Shown: positions 8,661 through 17,622 of the stretch, piece after piece | Position numbering within the stretch: position 1 is the first letter of the stretch | Layout: every line of letters starts with the position of its first letter | Assembly: GCA_016786615.1 (NCBI GenBank) | Contig: JAEUVX010000015.1 | Span: 62,001-126,000, forward strand | DNA: 64,000 nt | Direction of reading: 5' to 3' | Source: Flavipsychrobacter sp. | Lineage (GTDB): Bacteria > Bacteroidota > Bacteroidia > Chitinophagales > Chitinophagaceae | Program-made: the position numbers and the translations under genes | The notes under the pieces: model-generated | Told to the model about the DNA's origin: nothing | The model's input: the letters and a program-made list of their open reading frames with translations, nothing else | Databases searched by the model: none

Positions 8661-8704
8661 TTAAAAGATAATAGCTGCTTTATGAAGCAGCTATTATCTT
8701 TTAA
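8661..8704 (+). terminator. 20-bp perfect hairpin, probable terminator
   Basis: The arm 8661-8680 is perfectly complementary to 8685-8704 around the tetraloop TATG. The outer pairs are A/T-rich (TTAAAAG...CTTTTAA), so it can act on either strand. It lies 200 bp beyond purE. Confidence 0.6.
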
Positions 8705-8739
8705 CACAAAACGCTTTTCTTTATACATAAAGTATAAAT

Positions 8740-8767
8740 AAAAAGGGCATCATACGATGCCCTTTTT
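8740..8767 (-). terminator. terminator of small lipoprotein gene
   Basis: AAAAAGGGCATC (8740-8751) pairs with GATGCCCTTTTT (8756-8767), loop ATAC. On the minus strand it ends in a T run, 14 bp after the stop of the 70-aa gene. It can also act on the plus strand. Confidence 0.8.
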
Positions 8768-8781
8768 ATTATTTGAATTCA

Positions 8782-8994
8782 TTACTTCAAACTGCAAGTG
8801 CCACCAACAGGCTTAGCAGCATCGTTTAAAGTTGAACACTTAGTTTCAGCATCTTTCTTAGTAGTTTTAATTGTACTTGTGCTGTTCACACTTGGATTGT
8901 TAGCATAAGTACATGTGCAAGTGTAGTCTTTCTTGCAAGAAGTGAAGGCAATAGCCATCAGAGCTACACCAGCAATTAGGATTCTTTTAGTCAT
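8782..8994 (-). CDS. small Cys-rich lipoprotein, unknown function
   Basis: 70 aa. The signal MTKRILIAGVALMAIAFTSC ends in a lipobox (FTSC, Cys20), followed by KKDYTCTCTYANNPS and two more Cys (residues 53 and 67). Four Cys after the lipid-modified one could form two disulfides in the periplasm. Upstream on the minus strand TTTG (9044-9041) and TATATTTA (9021-9014) are 19 bp apart, a good promoter fit. It has its own terminator, so it is a single-gene unit. Similar short lipoproteins are common in Bacteroidota; no function is known to me. Confidence 0.8.
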   Translation of the reverse strand: MTKRILIAGVALMAIAFTSCKKDYTCTCTYANNPSVNSTSTIKTTKKDAETKCSTLNDAAKPVGGTCSLK

Positions 8995-9109
8995 AGTTTT
9001 TTTTATTTAGACGTAAATATAATTAGTATGAAATAACAAACAAAACATAACAATACATTCAAATTACACATATGTATATCATTTAGCTGTACACATTTGC
9101 TGCACTAAC

Positions 9110-9139
9110 TTTGATATAAAGCCTAAATCGCTATTTTTG
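9110..9139 (+). promoter_or_regulatory. promoter of isocitrate dehydrogenase gene
   Basis: TTTG (9110-9113), an 18-bp spacer and TATTTTTG (9132-9139) form a near-consensus Bacteroidota promoter 26 bp before the ATG. Confidence 0.65.
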
Positions 9140-9165
9140 CAATCCCTCAGATAATATACTATAAT

Positions 9166-10395
9166 ATGAGCAAAATTAAAGTTGTAAATCCCGTAGTGGA
9201 GCTTGATGGCGATGAAATGACACGCATCATCTGGAAATTCATCAAAGACAAACTGATAACTCCTTACGTAGAAGTTGATATAAAGTACTACGACCTTGGT
9301 GTTGAGTACCGTGATCAAACGAACGATCAGGTAACTATTGATGCTGCAAATGCAATTAAAGAATATGGTGTAGGTATCAAATGTGCTACTATCACTCCGG
9401 ATGAAGATCGAGTTAAGGAATTCAACCTGAAACAAATGTGGAAGAGCCCTAACGGCACTATCCGTAATATTCTGGATGGTACAGTATTCCGCGAACCGAT
9501 TGTTATAAATAATATACCTCGTTTGGTAACTACATGGGATGCGCCTATCATTGTTGGCCGTCACGCATTCGGCGACCAATACCGCGCAACTGACTTTACA
9601 ACAAAAGGAAAGGGTAAACTAACTATAAAATTTGAAGGTGAAAACGGCGAAGTGATTGAACATGAAGTCTTCAACTTCAAAGGTGATGGTGTTGCATTAG
9701 CAATGTATAATACAGATGAATCAATAAAGGGATTTGCACGTGCATGCTTCAATATGGCATTGCAAAAGAAATGGCCTTTGTACCTGTCTTCTAAAAATAC
9801 CATCCTTAAAAAATACGATGGCCGTTTCAAAGATATTTTTGAAGAAATCTATCAAAACGAATTTAAAGCACAATTTGATGCAAATGGCTTGGTGTATGAA
9901 CACCGCCTGATTGACGACATGGTTGCCAGCGCCCTTAAATGGAATGGCAATTTTGTATGGGCTTGTAAAAACTATGACGGTGACGTACAAAGCGATACGG
10001 TAGCCCAAGGCTTTGGGTCGCTTGGCCTGATGACTTCTGTACTGATAACACCTGATGGCAAAACAATGGAAGCAGAAGCTGCGCATGGTACTGTAACACG
10101 CCATTATCGCGAACATCAGAAAGGCCGCCCTACATCTACAAACCCTATTGCATCAATCTTCGCGTGGACTCGTGGCCTTGCATTCCGTGGCAAGCTCGAT
10201 GGCAATCAGGAATTGATAGACTTCTGTAATGCGCTGGAAGCAGTATGTATTGAAACTGTTGAAAGCGGCAAGATGACTAAAGACCTTGCAGTATGTATCC
10301 ATGGCAATAAAGTAAATCATGGAGAACACTACCTGTACACTGAAGAATTTTTGGATGCTTTAGACCAAAATCTCAAAACAAAACTTGGGAAATAA
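9166..10395 (+). CDS. icd: NADP-dependent isocitrate dehydrogenase, type II
   Basis: 409 aa. It oxidatively decarboxylates isocitrate to 2-oxoglutarate in the TCA cycle. The sequence is of the eukaryotic-like homodimeric type [21 protein letters not shown] at the start, [28 protein letters not shown] (substrate loop), and [16 protein letters not shown] (NADP-binding Arg/His). Length fits the family (about 400-415 aa). It is a single-gene unit with its own promoter and terminator. A second, unrelated-subtype isocitrate dehydrogenase lies at 35122-36393. Confidence 0.96.
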   Translation: MSKIKVVNPVVELDGDEMTRIIWKFIKDKLITPYVEVDIKYYDLGVEYRDQTNDQVTIDAANAIKEYGVGIKCATITPDEDRVKEFNLKQMWKSPNGTIRNILDGTVFREPIVINNIPRLVTTWDAPIIVGRHAFGDQYRATDFTTKGKGKLTIKFEGENGEVIEHEVFNFKGDGVALAMYNTDESIKGFARACFNMALQKKWPLYLSSKNTILKKYDGRFKDIFEEIYQNEFKAQFDANGLVYEHRLIDDMVASALKWNGNFVWACKNYDGDVQSDTVAQGFGSLGLMTSVLITPDGKTMEAEAAHGTVTRHYREHQKGRPTSTNPIASIFAWTRGLAFRGKLDGNQELIDFCNALEAVCIETVESGKMTKDLAVCIHGNKVNHGEHYLYTEEFLDALDQNLKTKLGK

Positions 10396-10412
10396 ATATT
10401 AATTAAGTAAGC

Positions 10413-10438
10413 AAAGGCCGGCTCAAACCGGCCTTTTT
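10413..10438 (+). terminator. terminator of icd
   Basis: AAAGGCCGG (10413-10421) pairs with CCGGCCTTT (10428-10436), loop CTCAAA, then T run. 18 bp after the stop. Confidence 0.88.
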
Positions 10439-10477
10439 ATATATATATTCAGTTTTAAGAAAATCGGCATAAAACCT

Positions 10478-10485
10478 TAACTTTG
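10478..10485 (+). promoter_or_regulatory. -7 element upstream of SDR reductase
   Basis: TAACTTTG matches TAnnTTTG, 77 bp before the ATG at 10563, implying a leader of about 70 nt. Confidence 0.4.
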
Positions 10486-10562
10486 CCGCTCAATAATTTA
10501 AAATTCACTAATTTATAATATCTTGGCTCAGGCTGAATATTATAGAGTGTCGAGACTCATTT

Positions 10563-11723
10563 ATGAATGTATTTCTTACCGGTGCAACCGGACTTGTGGG
10601 TGGAGAATTGCTTGTAACACTATCCAAACGTAGCGAAGTAAATAAAATCTATTGTTTGCTGCGTTCGCAAACAGTAGAAGAAGCTGAAGCCAGACTTCAA
10701 AAGGTTTTCTGTCTGCACGATGACCACTATGATGCTAATAAAATAGTACCGGTACTTGGAAATCTTTTTGATGATAACCTTACTGAAAGCCTGAAGGAGA
10801 ACAAAATACTGAACGATGTGGACGTAATACTCCACTCTGCTGCAAACACATCCTTTTCAAGGTTTAATGACGACCTGGTAGAAAAAGCCAATATCGGTGG
10901 GTTGACAAAAATATTGCAATGGGCTAAAGACTTACCTCATTTACAAACCTTTTTATATATAGGCACTGCTACAATTTGTGGCAAAGATGTAAAAGACCGT
11001 GTAATATTGGAAGACGAATCGCCGAACCTCAATGCAACACACCTTGTAAAATATACCTACACTAAAATGAAAGGTGAACTGCTGATACGCGAGCATTTAC
11101 CTGAAGATAAAATACTGATTGCACGCCCTTCTATAATTATGGGAGACAGCAGGCCTATTATGCCTCGCTCTCCGGTAATACTGTGGGCTATGGCAACTAT
11201 CAATCATCTGCGCCTGATACCCGTTAACGAACATGCACAGCTCGACATAATACCTGTAAACTATGCAGCTGAATCTATAGTAAAGCTATTGTTTGCAAAA
11301 CGCAAACATCATGTTTACCATATATCAGCTGGCGAGAATGGCTCAACAACTGCATTGAGACTATCAAAGACATTAGAATCTTACTTTGATGAAATGCCGC
11401 CGTTCAATTTCATCAGCAAATCATTGCTGAACCAAGTAAAACATTGGACAAAAGGCAGATTGCAACCGGATAGCGAGTTATATGCCTATCGCAATTACCT
11501 TGACTACTGGAAAGAAACTTTTGAGGATAAAAGCAAACTTCGTGTATTATTCTCAGGACTCGACCCGTATCTTGATTTTATGGAACTAGGACATGTCTTT
11601 GATAATACCCGGCTTTTGGAAGATGTTGGCATTGAAAACTCCGAACCAGCCGATGTTTATATGGCAAAATCAATGAACTTTGTAGAAAAAATAGATATAC
11701 TGGAAGGGGCAATAGACCCATAA
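10563..11723 (+). CDS. SDR-family NAD-binding reductase (thioester-reductase/FAR-like)
   Basis: 386 aa. Rossmann glycine motif TGATGLVGGELL at residues 7-18, later SAANTSF, and a YTYTK (YxxxK) catalytic signature. ARPSIIMGDSRPIMPRSP resembles the male-sterility/NAD_binding_4 branch that includes fatty acyl-CoA reductases and thioester reductase domains. The C-terminal third is unlike simple epimerases and ends with a helical cap. The substrate is not determinable; an acyl thioester is the best guess. It is a single gene between two terminators. Confidence 0.8.
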   Translation: MNVFLTGATGLVGGELLVTLSKRSEVNKIYCLLRSQTVEEAEARLQKVFCLHDDHYDANKIVPVLGNLFDDNLTESLKENKILNDVDVILHSAANTSFSRFNDDLVEKANIGGLTKILQWAKDLPHLQTFLYIGTATICGKDVKDRVILEDESPNLNATHLVKYTYTKMKGELLIREHLPEDKILIARPSIIMGDSRPIMPRSPVILWAMATINHLRLIPVNEHAQLDIIPVNYAAESIVKLLFAKRKHHVYHISAGENGSTTALRLSKTLESYFDEMPPFNFISKSLLNQVKHWTKGRLQPDSELYAYRNYLDYWKETFEDKSKLRVLFSGLDPYLDFMELGHVFDNTRLLEDVGIENSEPADVYMAKSMNFVEKIDILEGAIDP

Positions 11724-11741
11724 TAGTTATAAAAGAACAGG

Positions 11742-11777
11742 ACAACGGGGCTACGAAAGTGCCCCGTTGTGATTTTT
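11742..11777 (+). terminator. terminator of SDR reductase gene
   Basis: ACAACGGGGC (11742-11751) pairs with GCCCCGTTGT (11761-11770), loop of 9, then GATTTTT. Confidence 0.85.
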
Positions 11778-11849
11778 AACAAATAAATGATACCTATAAA
11801 ACGCTAACTTCGCAACTGCTTGTTTACCTTTTACATTTAGAACATAACT

Positions 11850-12827
11850 ATGGGTTTATTTGACAAACTCTTTAAGCGCAATAAAGAACAACAGGAACAA
11901 AAAGAAGCTCTGGATGAAGGGCTGAAAAAAACCAAAGAAGGTTTCTTTTCACGCATTACAAAAGCTATTGCCGGTAAAGATAAAGTTGATGAGGAAGTTC
12001 TTGACCAACTGGAAGAAGCACTTGTTGGTGCAGACGTAGGTATAGATACTACCGTAGCAATCATCAACAGAATAGAGGCACGTGTAGCAAAAGATAAATT
12101 TTTAGGCACATCTGAACTCAACCGAATACTACAAGAAGAAATAATGGGAATGCTAACAGCTGCCCCAAGTAATGAGTTTGAGCGTTTTGATATTCCTGCA
12201 GGTAAAAAACCATATGTAATACTGGTAGTGGGCGTGAATGGTGTAGGCAAAACAACTACAATAGGTAAACTTGCATACAACTTTAAAAAGAATGGCAAAA
12301 AAGTGGTACTGGGGGCTGCAGATACTTTCAGGGCTGCAGCGGTTGACCAGTTAACCATCTGGAGTGAGCGTGTAGGTGTTGATATAGTTAAGAAAGAAAT
12401 GGGCAGCGACCCGGGCTCAGTAGCATTCGACACTGTTCAAAGTGGTATTGCCAAAGACGCTGACGTAATAATAATTGACACTGCAGGCAGATTACATAAT
12501 AAGGCGTACCTGATGGACGAGTTAGGTAAAATACGCCGTGTAGTAAGTAAAAAAATGCCTGATGCCCCACACGAGGTATTATTGGTACTGGACGGCAGTA
12601 CCGGACAAAACGCACTGGAACAGGCTAAGCAATTTACTGCAGCAACAGATGTTACCTCATTAGCAATTACAAAACTTGATGGCACTGCGAAAGGCGGTGT
12701 CGTACTTGCAATAGCGAACCAATTCAAAATACCTGTAAAATACATTGGCGTAGGAGAACGAATGGAAGACCTGCAAATATTCAATAAAGCGGAGTTTGTT
12801 GACAGTCTCTTCAGTCTTGAAGGGTAA
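11850..12827 (+). CDS. ftsY: signal recognition particle receptor FtsY
   Basis: 325 aa SRP-receptor GTPase that docks SRP-ribosome complexes at the membrane. A short charged N-terminus (KLFKRNKEQQEQKEALDEG), a four-helix N domain, then the G domain: GVNGVGKTTTIGKLA (G1), DTFRAAAVDQL, DTAGRLHNK (G3), TKLDGTAKGG (G4) and KYIGVGERMEDL (closing motif). The length is of the compact type lacking the long acidic A domain of E. coli. Confidence 0.97.
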   Translation: MGLFDKLFKRNKEQQEQKEALDEGLKKTKEGFFSRITKAIAGKDKVDEEVLDQLEEALVGADVGIDTTVAIINRIEARVAKDKFLGTSELNRILQEEIMGMLTAAPSNEFERFDIPAGKKPYVILVVGVNGVGKTTTIGKLAYNFKKNGKKVVLGAADTFRAAAVDQLTIWSERVGVDIVKKEMGSDPGSVAFDTVQSGIAKDADVIIIDTAGRLHNKAYLMDELGKIRRVVSKKMPDAPHEVLLVLDGSTGQNALEQAKQFTAATDVTSLAITKLDGTAKGGVVLAIANQFKIPVKYIGVGERMEDLQIFNKAEFVDSLFSLEG

Positions 12828-12850
12828 CCTTCTCTTTCACAGAAGCAAAA

Positions 12851-12875
12851 ATTAATGTTACTTTATAACATTAAT
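12851..12875 (+). repeat. inverted repeat over the start codon of the next gene
   Basis: ATTAATGTTA (12851-12860) and TAACATTAAT (12866-12875) are perfect complements around CTTTA. The ATG at 12874 sits in the right arm, so in mRNA the hairpin would hide the start. Confidence 0.5.
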
Positions 12876-13254
12876 GAAATCATTTTTCATCATAGTAGCC
12901 ATATGCCTATCGGTTATTGTATCTGCATTTTATTTCAATAATAAAATTGCGGGGCAAACAGATGAAATTGATATCATTGAGAACGGCTTTTCAAGTGCTG
13001 CGAAAATAATAAAGCCTAACAGCACCCTACTCTTTGTTGGACAGGCGGATTTAGTGCAGCTTTTTTCAATCTCCAGATTTGTATTAGCACCTGCATTGCT
13101 GCAACCATATGCTACAGATAAAAACGACACCTTAATCACTATACAAAAGAATACAAACAACGATAGTACTATCCGTAGTATTATGCAAAACAGGGAAGCA
13201 ATATGGTCTGTAACAGACAGTATATATACATATATAATTAGCGTACCCAGATAA
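12874..13254 (+). CDS. membrane-anchored periplasmic protein, unknown
   Basis: 126 aa with one N-terminal membrane helix or uncleaved signal (MKSFFIIVAICLSVIVSAFYF) and a small soluble domain. The segment SRFVLAPALLQPYATDKNDTL resembles the periplasmic tail segment seen in some ArnT/PMT-like membrane proteins of the phylum (impression, not proven). Its stop overlaps the start of the following multi-membrane gene by one base (TAATG), so the two are coupled and probably act together. A 10-bp hairpin covers its start codon. Confidence 0.65.
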   Translation: MKSFFIIVAICLSVIVSAFYFNNKIAGQTDEIDIIENGFSSAAKIIKPNSTLLFVGQADLVQLFSISRFVLAPALLQPYATDKNDTLITIQKNTNNDSTIRSIMQNREAIWSVTDSIYTYIISVPR

Positions 13255-14477
13255 TGCAAAAAACAGGTTTGTACATATTATCATGGGGGCTATTAACCGG
13301 CATAATCAGTATTCTTTACTTCTTTGGACTACTATCCGGATTACCATTCTTTATCACTTTATTTATAAGCATTGCTGCATTTATCCTTGCAATATTTCAG
13401 TTTAGAAAATTAAAGACAGAAACTACGCCGATAACTATTTTACCTAATGCGCTTATGTTATTAGCTATCTGCCTGATAGGACAGAAAGCTGTTTTATTAA
13501 CAGAAAAGCACGGTGTATGGGATGCCTGGGCTATGTGGAATATGCATGCCAAATACCTTACCGATGCTGATAATTGGCTGACATTATTTAATAATACAGA
13601 AGCTGCCCATACCGATTATCCACTACTGCTACCTGCAAACATTGCTTTTTTCAATAAGCTAACTGGTGAGAATAACCTATTATTAATTACATACATTTTT
13701 CATCTTATCACTACTATTTGCATCCCTGTATTAATATTCATCCAAACTCAAAATAAAAACATACTATTTGCCGCCATTGGCCTTTTCTGGCTTAGCATAA
13801 GTGAATATTATATCACAATCGCTTCCTATCAACTTGCAGACAATCTTATTGCTTTCTTTTTGCTATGCGCTATGATAGCTGCTGACAATTGCGAGGCAGA
13901 TAAAAAACATATAACTATATCCACAGCAATGTTGGGGCTATGTATGTGGACTAAAAACGAAGGCATAATGCTTTCATTGCTCTTTGTTCTGTTTTACAGA
14001 AAAGAGTTTTTTCAAAAAGCACACATCAAATACTCCCTTACTGGCTTTGCTTTACCAATTATTACATTGTTAGTTTTTAAAACTTTCTATGCCCCGTCGA
14101 ATGACATTGTATCAGGGCAAGGTGATAATACTATTCAAAAACTATTAACACTGAACAGGTATGACACAATTTATACGGCAATAAAAAAACTTGTACTTGA
14201 AAACTATTATGCACTTACATGTTTAATGGCATTGCACATACTCATTAGAGTAATTACAATGCGTTTGCCCGACAAACGCATATTATTCATCTTAAGCGCA
14301 TGTTGTGCATATTTTTTAGTCTATGTAATTACTCCGTTAGATTTGAATTGGCATTTATTTACTTCACTAAACAGGATAATACATCAAATAATACCAATTA
14401 CAGTTTATACGTTAATAATCATCTATTCCGAGACTTTTAATTTCCGTTTCCGTACAGCATTTGCAGCAAATCCTTAA
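13254..14477 (+). CDS. multi-pass membrane protein, ArnT/PMT glycosyltransferase-like
   Basis: 407 aa with roughly ten membrane helices. A periplasmic loop after the second or third helix carries GVWDAWAMWNMHAKYLTDAD and HTDYPLLLPA, an acidic/aromatic loop of the kind found in GT-C glycosyltransferases that use polyprenyl-phosphate sugars. No family-defining motif is certain. It follows the 126-aa gene with a one-base overlap, and its 3' end overlaps the convergent sirtuin gene by 41 bp. Confidence 0.65.
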   Translation: MQKTGLYILSWGLLTGIISILYFFGLLSGLPFFITLFISIAAFILAIFQFRKLKTETTPITILPNALMLLAICLIGQKAVLLTEKHGVWDAWAMWNMHAKYLTDADNWLTLFNNTEAAHTDYPLLLPANIAFFNKLTGENNLLLITYIFHLITTICIPVLIFIQTQNKNILFAAIGLFWLSISEYYITIASYQLADNLIAFFLLCAMIAADNCEADKKHITISTAMLGLCMWTKNEGIMLSLLFVLFYRKEFFQKAHIKYSLTGFALPIITLLVFKTFYAPSNDIVSGQGDNTIQKLLTLNRYDTIYTAIKKLVLENYYALTCLMALHILIRVITMRLPDKRILFILSACCAYFLVYVITPLDLNWHLFTSLNRIIHQIIPITVYTLIIIYSETFNFRFRTAFAANP

Positions 14478-15132
14478 CTCCTTCAGTTGCTGTTTTTTCA
14501 ATAGGTATAACATTACTATACCTGTTAATTGGAGGGATATTTTTATCTATAACATACTTTGGTATACCATCAGGTACATAGTCTACCAATCCGGCTGCAG
14601 GATATACTACCAAAGACGTACCTATCAACAAGAATATATCGGCATCGTACATTATCGGGACGGCTTGTTCTATCATCGGCACCGGTTCTTCAAACCAAAC
14701 AATATGAGGCCTTAGCTGAGCGCCATCATCTGCCACATCACCAAGCTTTATGTCAGTATTAATATCATAAATCAAATGCGGTGTTTTTTCGCTACGCATT
14801 TTCAATATCTCGCCATGCAGATGCATTACGTAACTGCTACCTGCCCGCTCATGCAAATCATCGATGTTTTGTGTAATAATTCTGACTTCAAAATCAGACT
14901 CAAGTGCTGCCAATGCTAAATGAGCAGCATTAGGTTGCGCGTCAAGCACACCTCTTCGACGTGTATTATAAAAGTCTAAAACTAATTGCGGATTTTTTCT
15001 CCAGGCACGCGGAGTAGCAACATCTTCAATATTGTAACCTTCCCACAGGCCATCGCTATCCCGAAAAGTTTTAAGGCCACTTTCTGCACTGATACCTGCA
15101 CCGGTAAGTACAACTAACTTAGGTTTTGACAT
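14437..15132 (-). CDS. cobB: Sir2-family NAD-dependent protein deacylase, cysteine-free
   Basis: 231 aa. NAD-binding GAGISAESG (11-19), TFRDSDGLW, QNID (88-91) and catalytic HGE (His106) are intact. Tyr55 and Arg58 in FYNTRR match the Tyr/Arg pair that gives class III sirtuins (SIRT5, E. coli CobB) desuccinylase activity. The protein has no Cys at all, so the usual zinc tetrad is missing; the segment KMRSEKTPHLIYDINTD replaces the zinc loop. It removes acyl groups from lysines. It is last in a minus-strand run after carA, tdh and a 50-aa peptide gene, and overlaps the convergent membrane gene by 41 bp. Confidence 0.92.
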   Translation of the reverse strand: MSKPKLVVLTGAGISAESGLKTFRDSDGLWEGYNIEDVATPRAWRKNPQLVLDFYNTRRRGVLDAQPNAAHLALAALESDFEVRIITQNIDDLHERAGSSYVMHLHGEILKMRSEKTPHLIYDINTDIKLGDVADDGAQLRPHIVWFEEPVPMIEQAVPIMYDADIFLLIGTSLVVYPAAGLVDYVPDGIPKYVIDKNIPPINRYSNVIPIEKTATEGVKDLLQMLYGNGN

Positions 15133-15169
15133 AATGATATATGCTTTACACTAAGTTAAACTAATGATA

Positions 15170-15322
15170 CTATCCTGCGAAGTATAGTATATAAACAGGA
15201 ATTGACAAAACCAATGCCGAACCCGCAATAGCAATGAATCTTTGCATGCGTTTCCTTCGATTAGAACTATGGTGTTTGTCCAGCTTACGCTGTCTGTCTG
15301 ACCGTGTTCTTTTTTGTTTCAT
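15170..15322 (-). CDS. 50-aa single-pass membrane peptide
   Basis: ATG at 15322, stop TAG at 15172-15170. The N-terminal half is strongly basic (MKQKRTRSDRQRKLDKHHSS, then NRRKRMQR); the C-terminal half is one hydrophobic helix (FIAIAGSALVLSIPVYILYF). The basic-then-hydrophobic layout gives an N-in topology. It lies 37 bp before the sirtuin and 77 bp after tdh, on the same strand, consistent with one transcript. Function unknown. No strong ribosome site is visible, so this is a moderate call. Confidence 0.5.
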   Translation of the reverse strand: MKQKRTRSDRQRKLDKHHSSNRRKRMQRFIAIAGSALVLSIPVYILYFAG

Positions 15323-15399
15323 ACAGTAAATATGCGATGAATACTATATAACGGAAAGTTTTTAAAACCCTTTAACCTCTGATTAACAAAAGCAAGAGA

Positions 15400-16344
15400 T
15401 TACCCTTTCAGATGCATTAACATATCAGCGGTCATTTTATCAAGGTCAAATTCATGTTCCCAGCCCCAATCAGTACGCGCTGCACTATCATCTATACTTT
15501 GTGGCCAACCATCAGCTATTTGTTGACGAAAATCAGGTGAATAACTTATTTCAAATGAAGGTATGTGCTTTTGTATTGAAGCTGCAATCTCCTTGGGCGA
15601 AAAACTCATTGCGCTAAGATTATATGCCATACGCGATTTTATTTTATCTACCGGTGACTCCATAAGTTCAATCGTACCACGGATTGCATCATCCATATAC
15701 ATCATCGGCAGGTAAGTATTCTCTGACAGGAAGCTGGTATATTTACCTTGCTTCAGCGCTTCATGATATATTTCAACCGCATAGTCTGTTGTACCACCAC
15801 CAGGTTCTGATTTCCAGCTAATTAAACCCGGATAACGAATACTGCGTACATCCAGCCCCCAACGCTGATTATAATACTGACACCAAAGCTCGCCTGCGTA
15901 TTTACTAATACCGTAAACCGTCCTTGGCTCTACAACTGTTTTTTGAGGTGTATCCTGCTTAGGTGTAGTAGACCCAAATACAGCTATAGAACTTGGCCAA
16001 TATATCTTTGTAAGTTTTTCCTGAACTGCAATGTCTAATACCTGCAGCAAACTCTGCATATTAATATCCCAAGCACGTTTAGGGTCTTTCTCGCCGGTAG
16101 CAGACAATAAAGCTGCCAACAGGTATATCTGTGTAATACCCTCTTTTTTAACAAGCTCTAAAGTAGCTGATGCGTCCATAGCATTTAACGTTACATATGG
16201 ACCCTTGCCGGCTAATAATGGGTGAGCTTCTCTTATGTCACTGGCAATTACATTCGCTTCGCCATATACATTGCGTAATGCCAGTGTAAGCTCAACACCT
16301 ATTTGCCCGCAGGCACCCATTATCAGTACTTTCTCTTGCTTCAT
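15400..16344 (-). CDS. tdh: SDR-type L-threonine 3-dehydrogenase
   Basis: 314 aa. It oxidises L-threonine to 2-amino-3-oxobutyrate with NAD+. Rossmann GACGQIGVELT (residues 10-20), LAALLSATGEKDPKRAWDIN (typical of epimerase-like threonine dehydrogenases), SSIAVFG, YGISKYAGE (YxxxK) and SIRYPGLISW. This short-chain form replaces the zinc Tdh in many Bacteroidota. Length fits (about 310-320 aa). It lies 49 bp downstream of carA on the same strand. Confidence 0.9.
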   Translation of the reverse strand: MKQEKVLIMGACGQIGVELTLALRNVYGEANVIASDIREAHPLLAGKGPYVTLNAMDASATLELVKKEGITQIYLLAALLSATGEKDPKRAWDINMQSLLQVLDIAVQEKLTKIYWPSSIAVFGSTTPKQDTPQKTVVEPRTVYGISKYAGELWCQYYNQRWGLDVRSIRYPGLISWKSEPGGGTTDYAVEIYHEALKQGKYTSFLSENTYLPMMYMDDAIRGTIELMESPVDKIKSRMAYNLSAMSFSPKEIAASIQKHIPSFEISYSPDFRQQIADGWPQSIDDSAARTDWGWEHEFDLDKMTADMLMHLKG

Positions 16345-16393
16345 TAAAGGGAATACTTATTGAAATTAATTTATAGATTGTAGTTGACGGCTT

Positions 16394-17515
16394 TTAATTC
16401 AGGTTATTTTCTTTTTTTATCAGCGCAATAAAATCATCAAAAAGATAGCGTGAATCATGTGGGCCGGGTGTACTTTCAGGGTGGTATTGAACTGAAAATG
16501 CCGGTTTATTTTTCATTCTTATTCCTTCTATTGAACCATCATTCAGGTTGATGTGCGTTACCTCTACCTTGTCAGAATTCTGAGCAGCCTCAGGCACAAC
16601 GCCAAATCCATGATTCTGAGTAGTTATCTCACTTTTCCCTGTTATTAGGTTTTTTACAGGATGATTTAACCCCCTGTGGCCATGGTGCATTTTAAAAGTA
16701 GGAATATCATTTGCCCTTGCAAGTAATTGATGCCCCAGGCAAATACCGAACAATGGCTTATCATCTGCTACTATTTCCCTCACTGTATTTACAGCATAAT
16801 CCATTGATGCCGGATCTCCGGGACCGTTACTAATAAATACACCATGTGGCTCAAACTGTTTTACAGTCGCATAGTCTGTTTTTGCAGGGAACACTTTAAG
16901 ATACGCTCCCCTGTCGGCCATACATTGCAAAATATTACGCTTAACACCAAAATCCATTACAGCTATGCGTATAACAGCATCCGGATTGCCGAATGTATAT
17001 GCTTCATTAGTGCTGATGATTGATGAAAGCTCCAAGCCATCCATATCCGGCACTTTTGCCAGCTCTGCCCTTAATGATTCGACGTCACTGAATTCAGTAC
17101 TTATGATACAGTTCATCGCTCCTTTATTACGAACATGCTGTACAAGCGCGCGTGTATCAACATCGTAAATTGCAACTATGTTGTTTTTGATAAAATAGTT
17201 CTCCAGGCTGTCGTCTGCTGTCATCCGGCTATATCGGTGAGAAATATTTTTACATATTACTCCTTTCACCTTTACAGAGTCGCTTTCAACATCTTCTTCT
17301 TTCACACCGTAATTACCAATGTACACGGTATTCATAATAAGTGTTTGCCCTGTATATGAAGGGTCAGTAAAAACCTCTTGGTAGCCGGTCATTCCGGTAT
17401 TAAAACATATCTCTCCCCCACTGGTTCCCTTTGCTCCGAAAGCCTTTCCTACAAGGAAAGTTCCATCTTCCAATAACAAATATGCAGGTGTAATTACTGA
17501 TTGTGTAGCAGGCAT
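16394..17515 (-). CDS. carA: carbamoyl-phosphate synthase small subunit
   Basis: 373 aa from ATG 17515 (MPATQSVITPAYLLLEDG). A start 12 codons further upstream would lie between the -7 promoter box and the normal start and is rejected. It is the glutaminase subunit that supplies ammonia to CarB for pyrimidine and arginine synthesis. N-terminal CPSase domain, then class I amidotransferase: SNGPGDPASMDY, FGICLGHQLL (catalytic Cys), and HPESTPGPHDS (catalytic His/Glu). carB is not in the window. Confidence 0.96.
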   Translation of the reverse strand: MPATQSVITPAYLLLEDGTFLVGKAFGAKGTSGGEICFNTGMTGYQEVFTDPSYTGQTLIMNTVYIGNYGVKEEDVESDSVKVKGVICKNISHRYSRMTADDSLENYFIKNNIVAIYDVDTRALVQHVRNKGAMNCIISTEFSDVESLRAELAKVPDMDGLELSSIISTNEAYTFGNPDAVIRIAVMDFGVKRNILQCMADRGAYLKVFPAKTDYATVKQFEPHGVFISNGPGDPASMDYAVNTVREIVADDKPLFGICLGHQLLARANDIPTFKMHHGHRGLNHPVKNLITGKSEITTQNHGFGVVPEAAQNSDKVEVTHINLNDGSIEGIRMKNKPAFSVQYHPESTPGPHDSRYLFDDFIALIKKENNLN

Positions 17516-17531
17516 AAAAAAACAAATTGTG

Positions 17532-17539
17532 CAAAGGTA
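17532..17539 (-). promoter_or_regulatory. -7 element of carA
   Basis: TACCTTTG on the minus strand (17539-17532), 16 bp before the carA ATG. Confidence 0.5.
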
Positions 17540-17622
17540 ACAATTTGGCAAGAATTTTACGGACTTAATACCCTATTTATTGCGCAACAATGCCTATTTG
17601 TGAATAACTTTTTGTTCTATAC

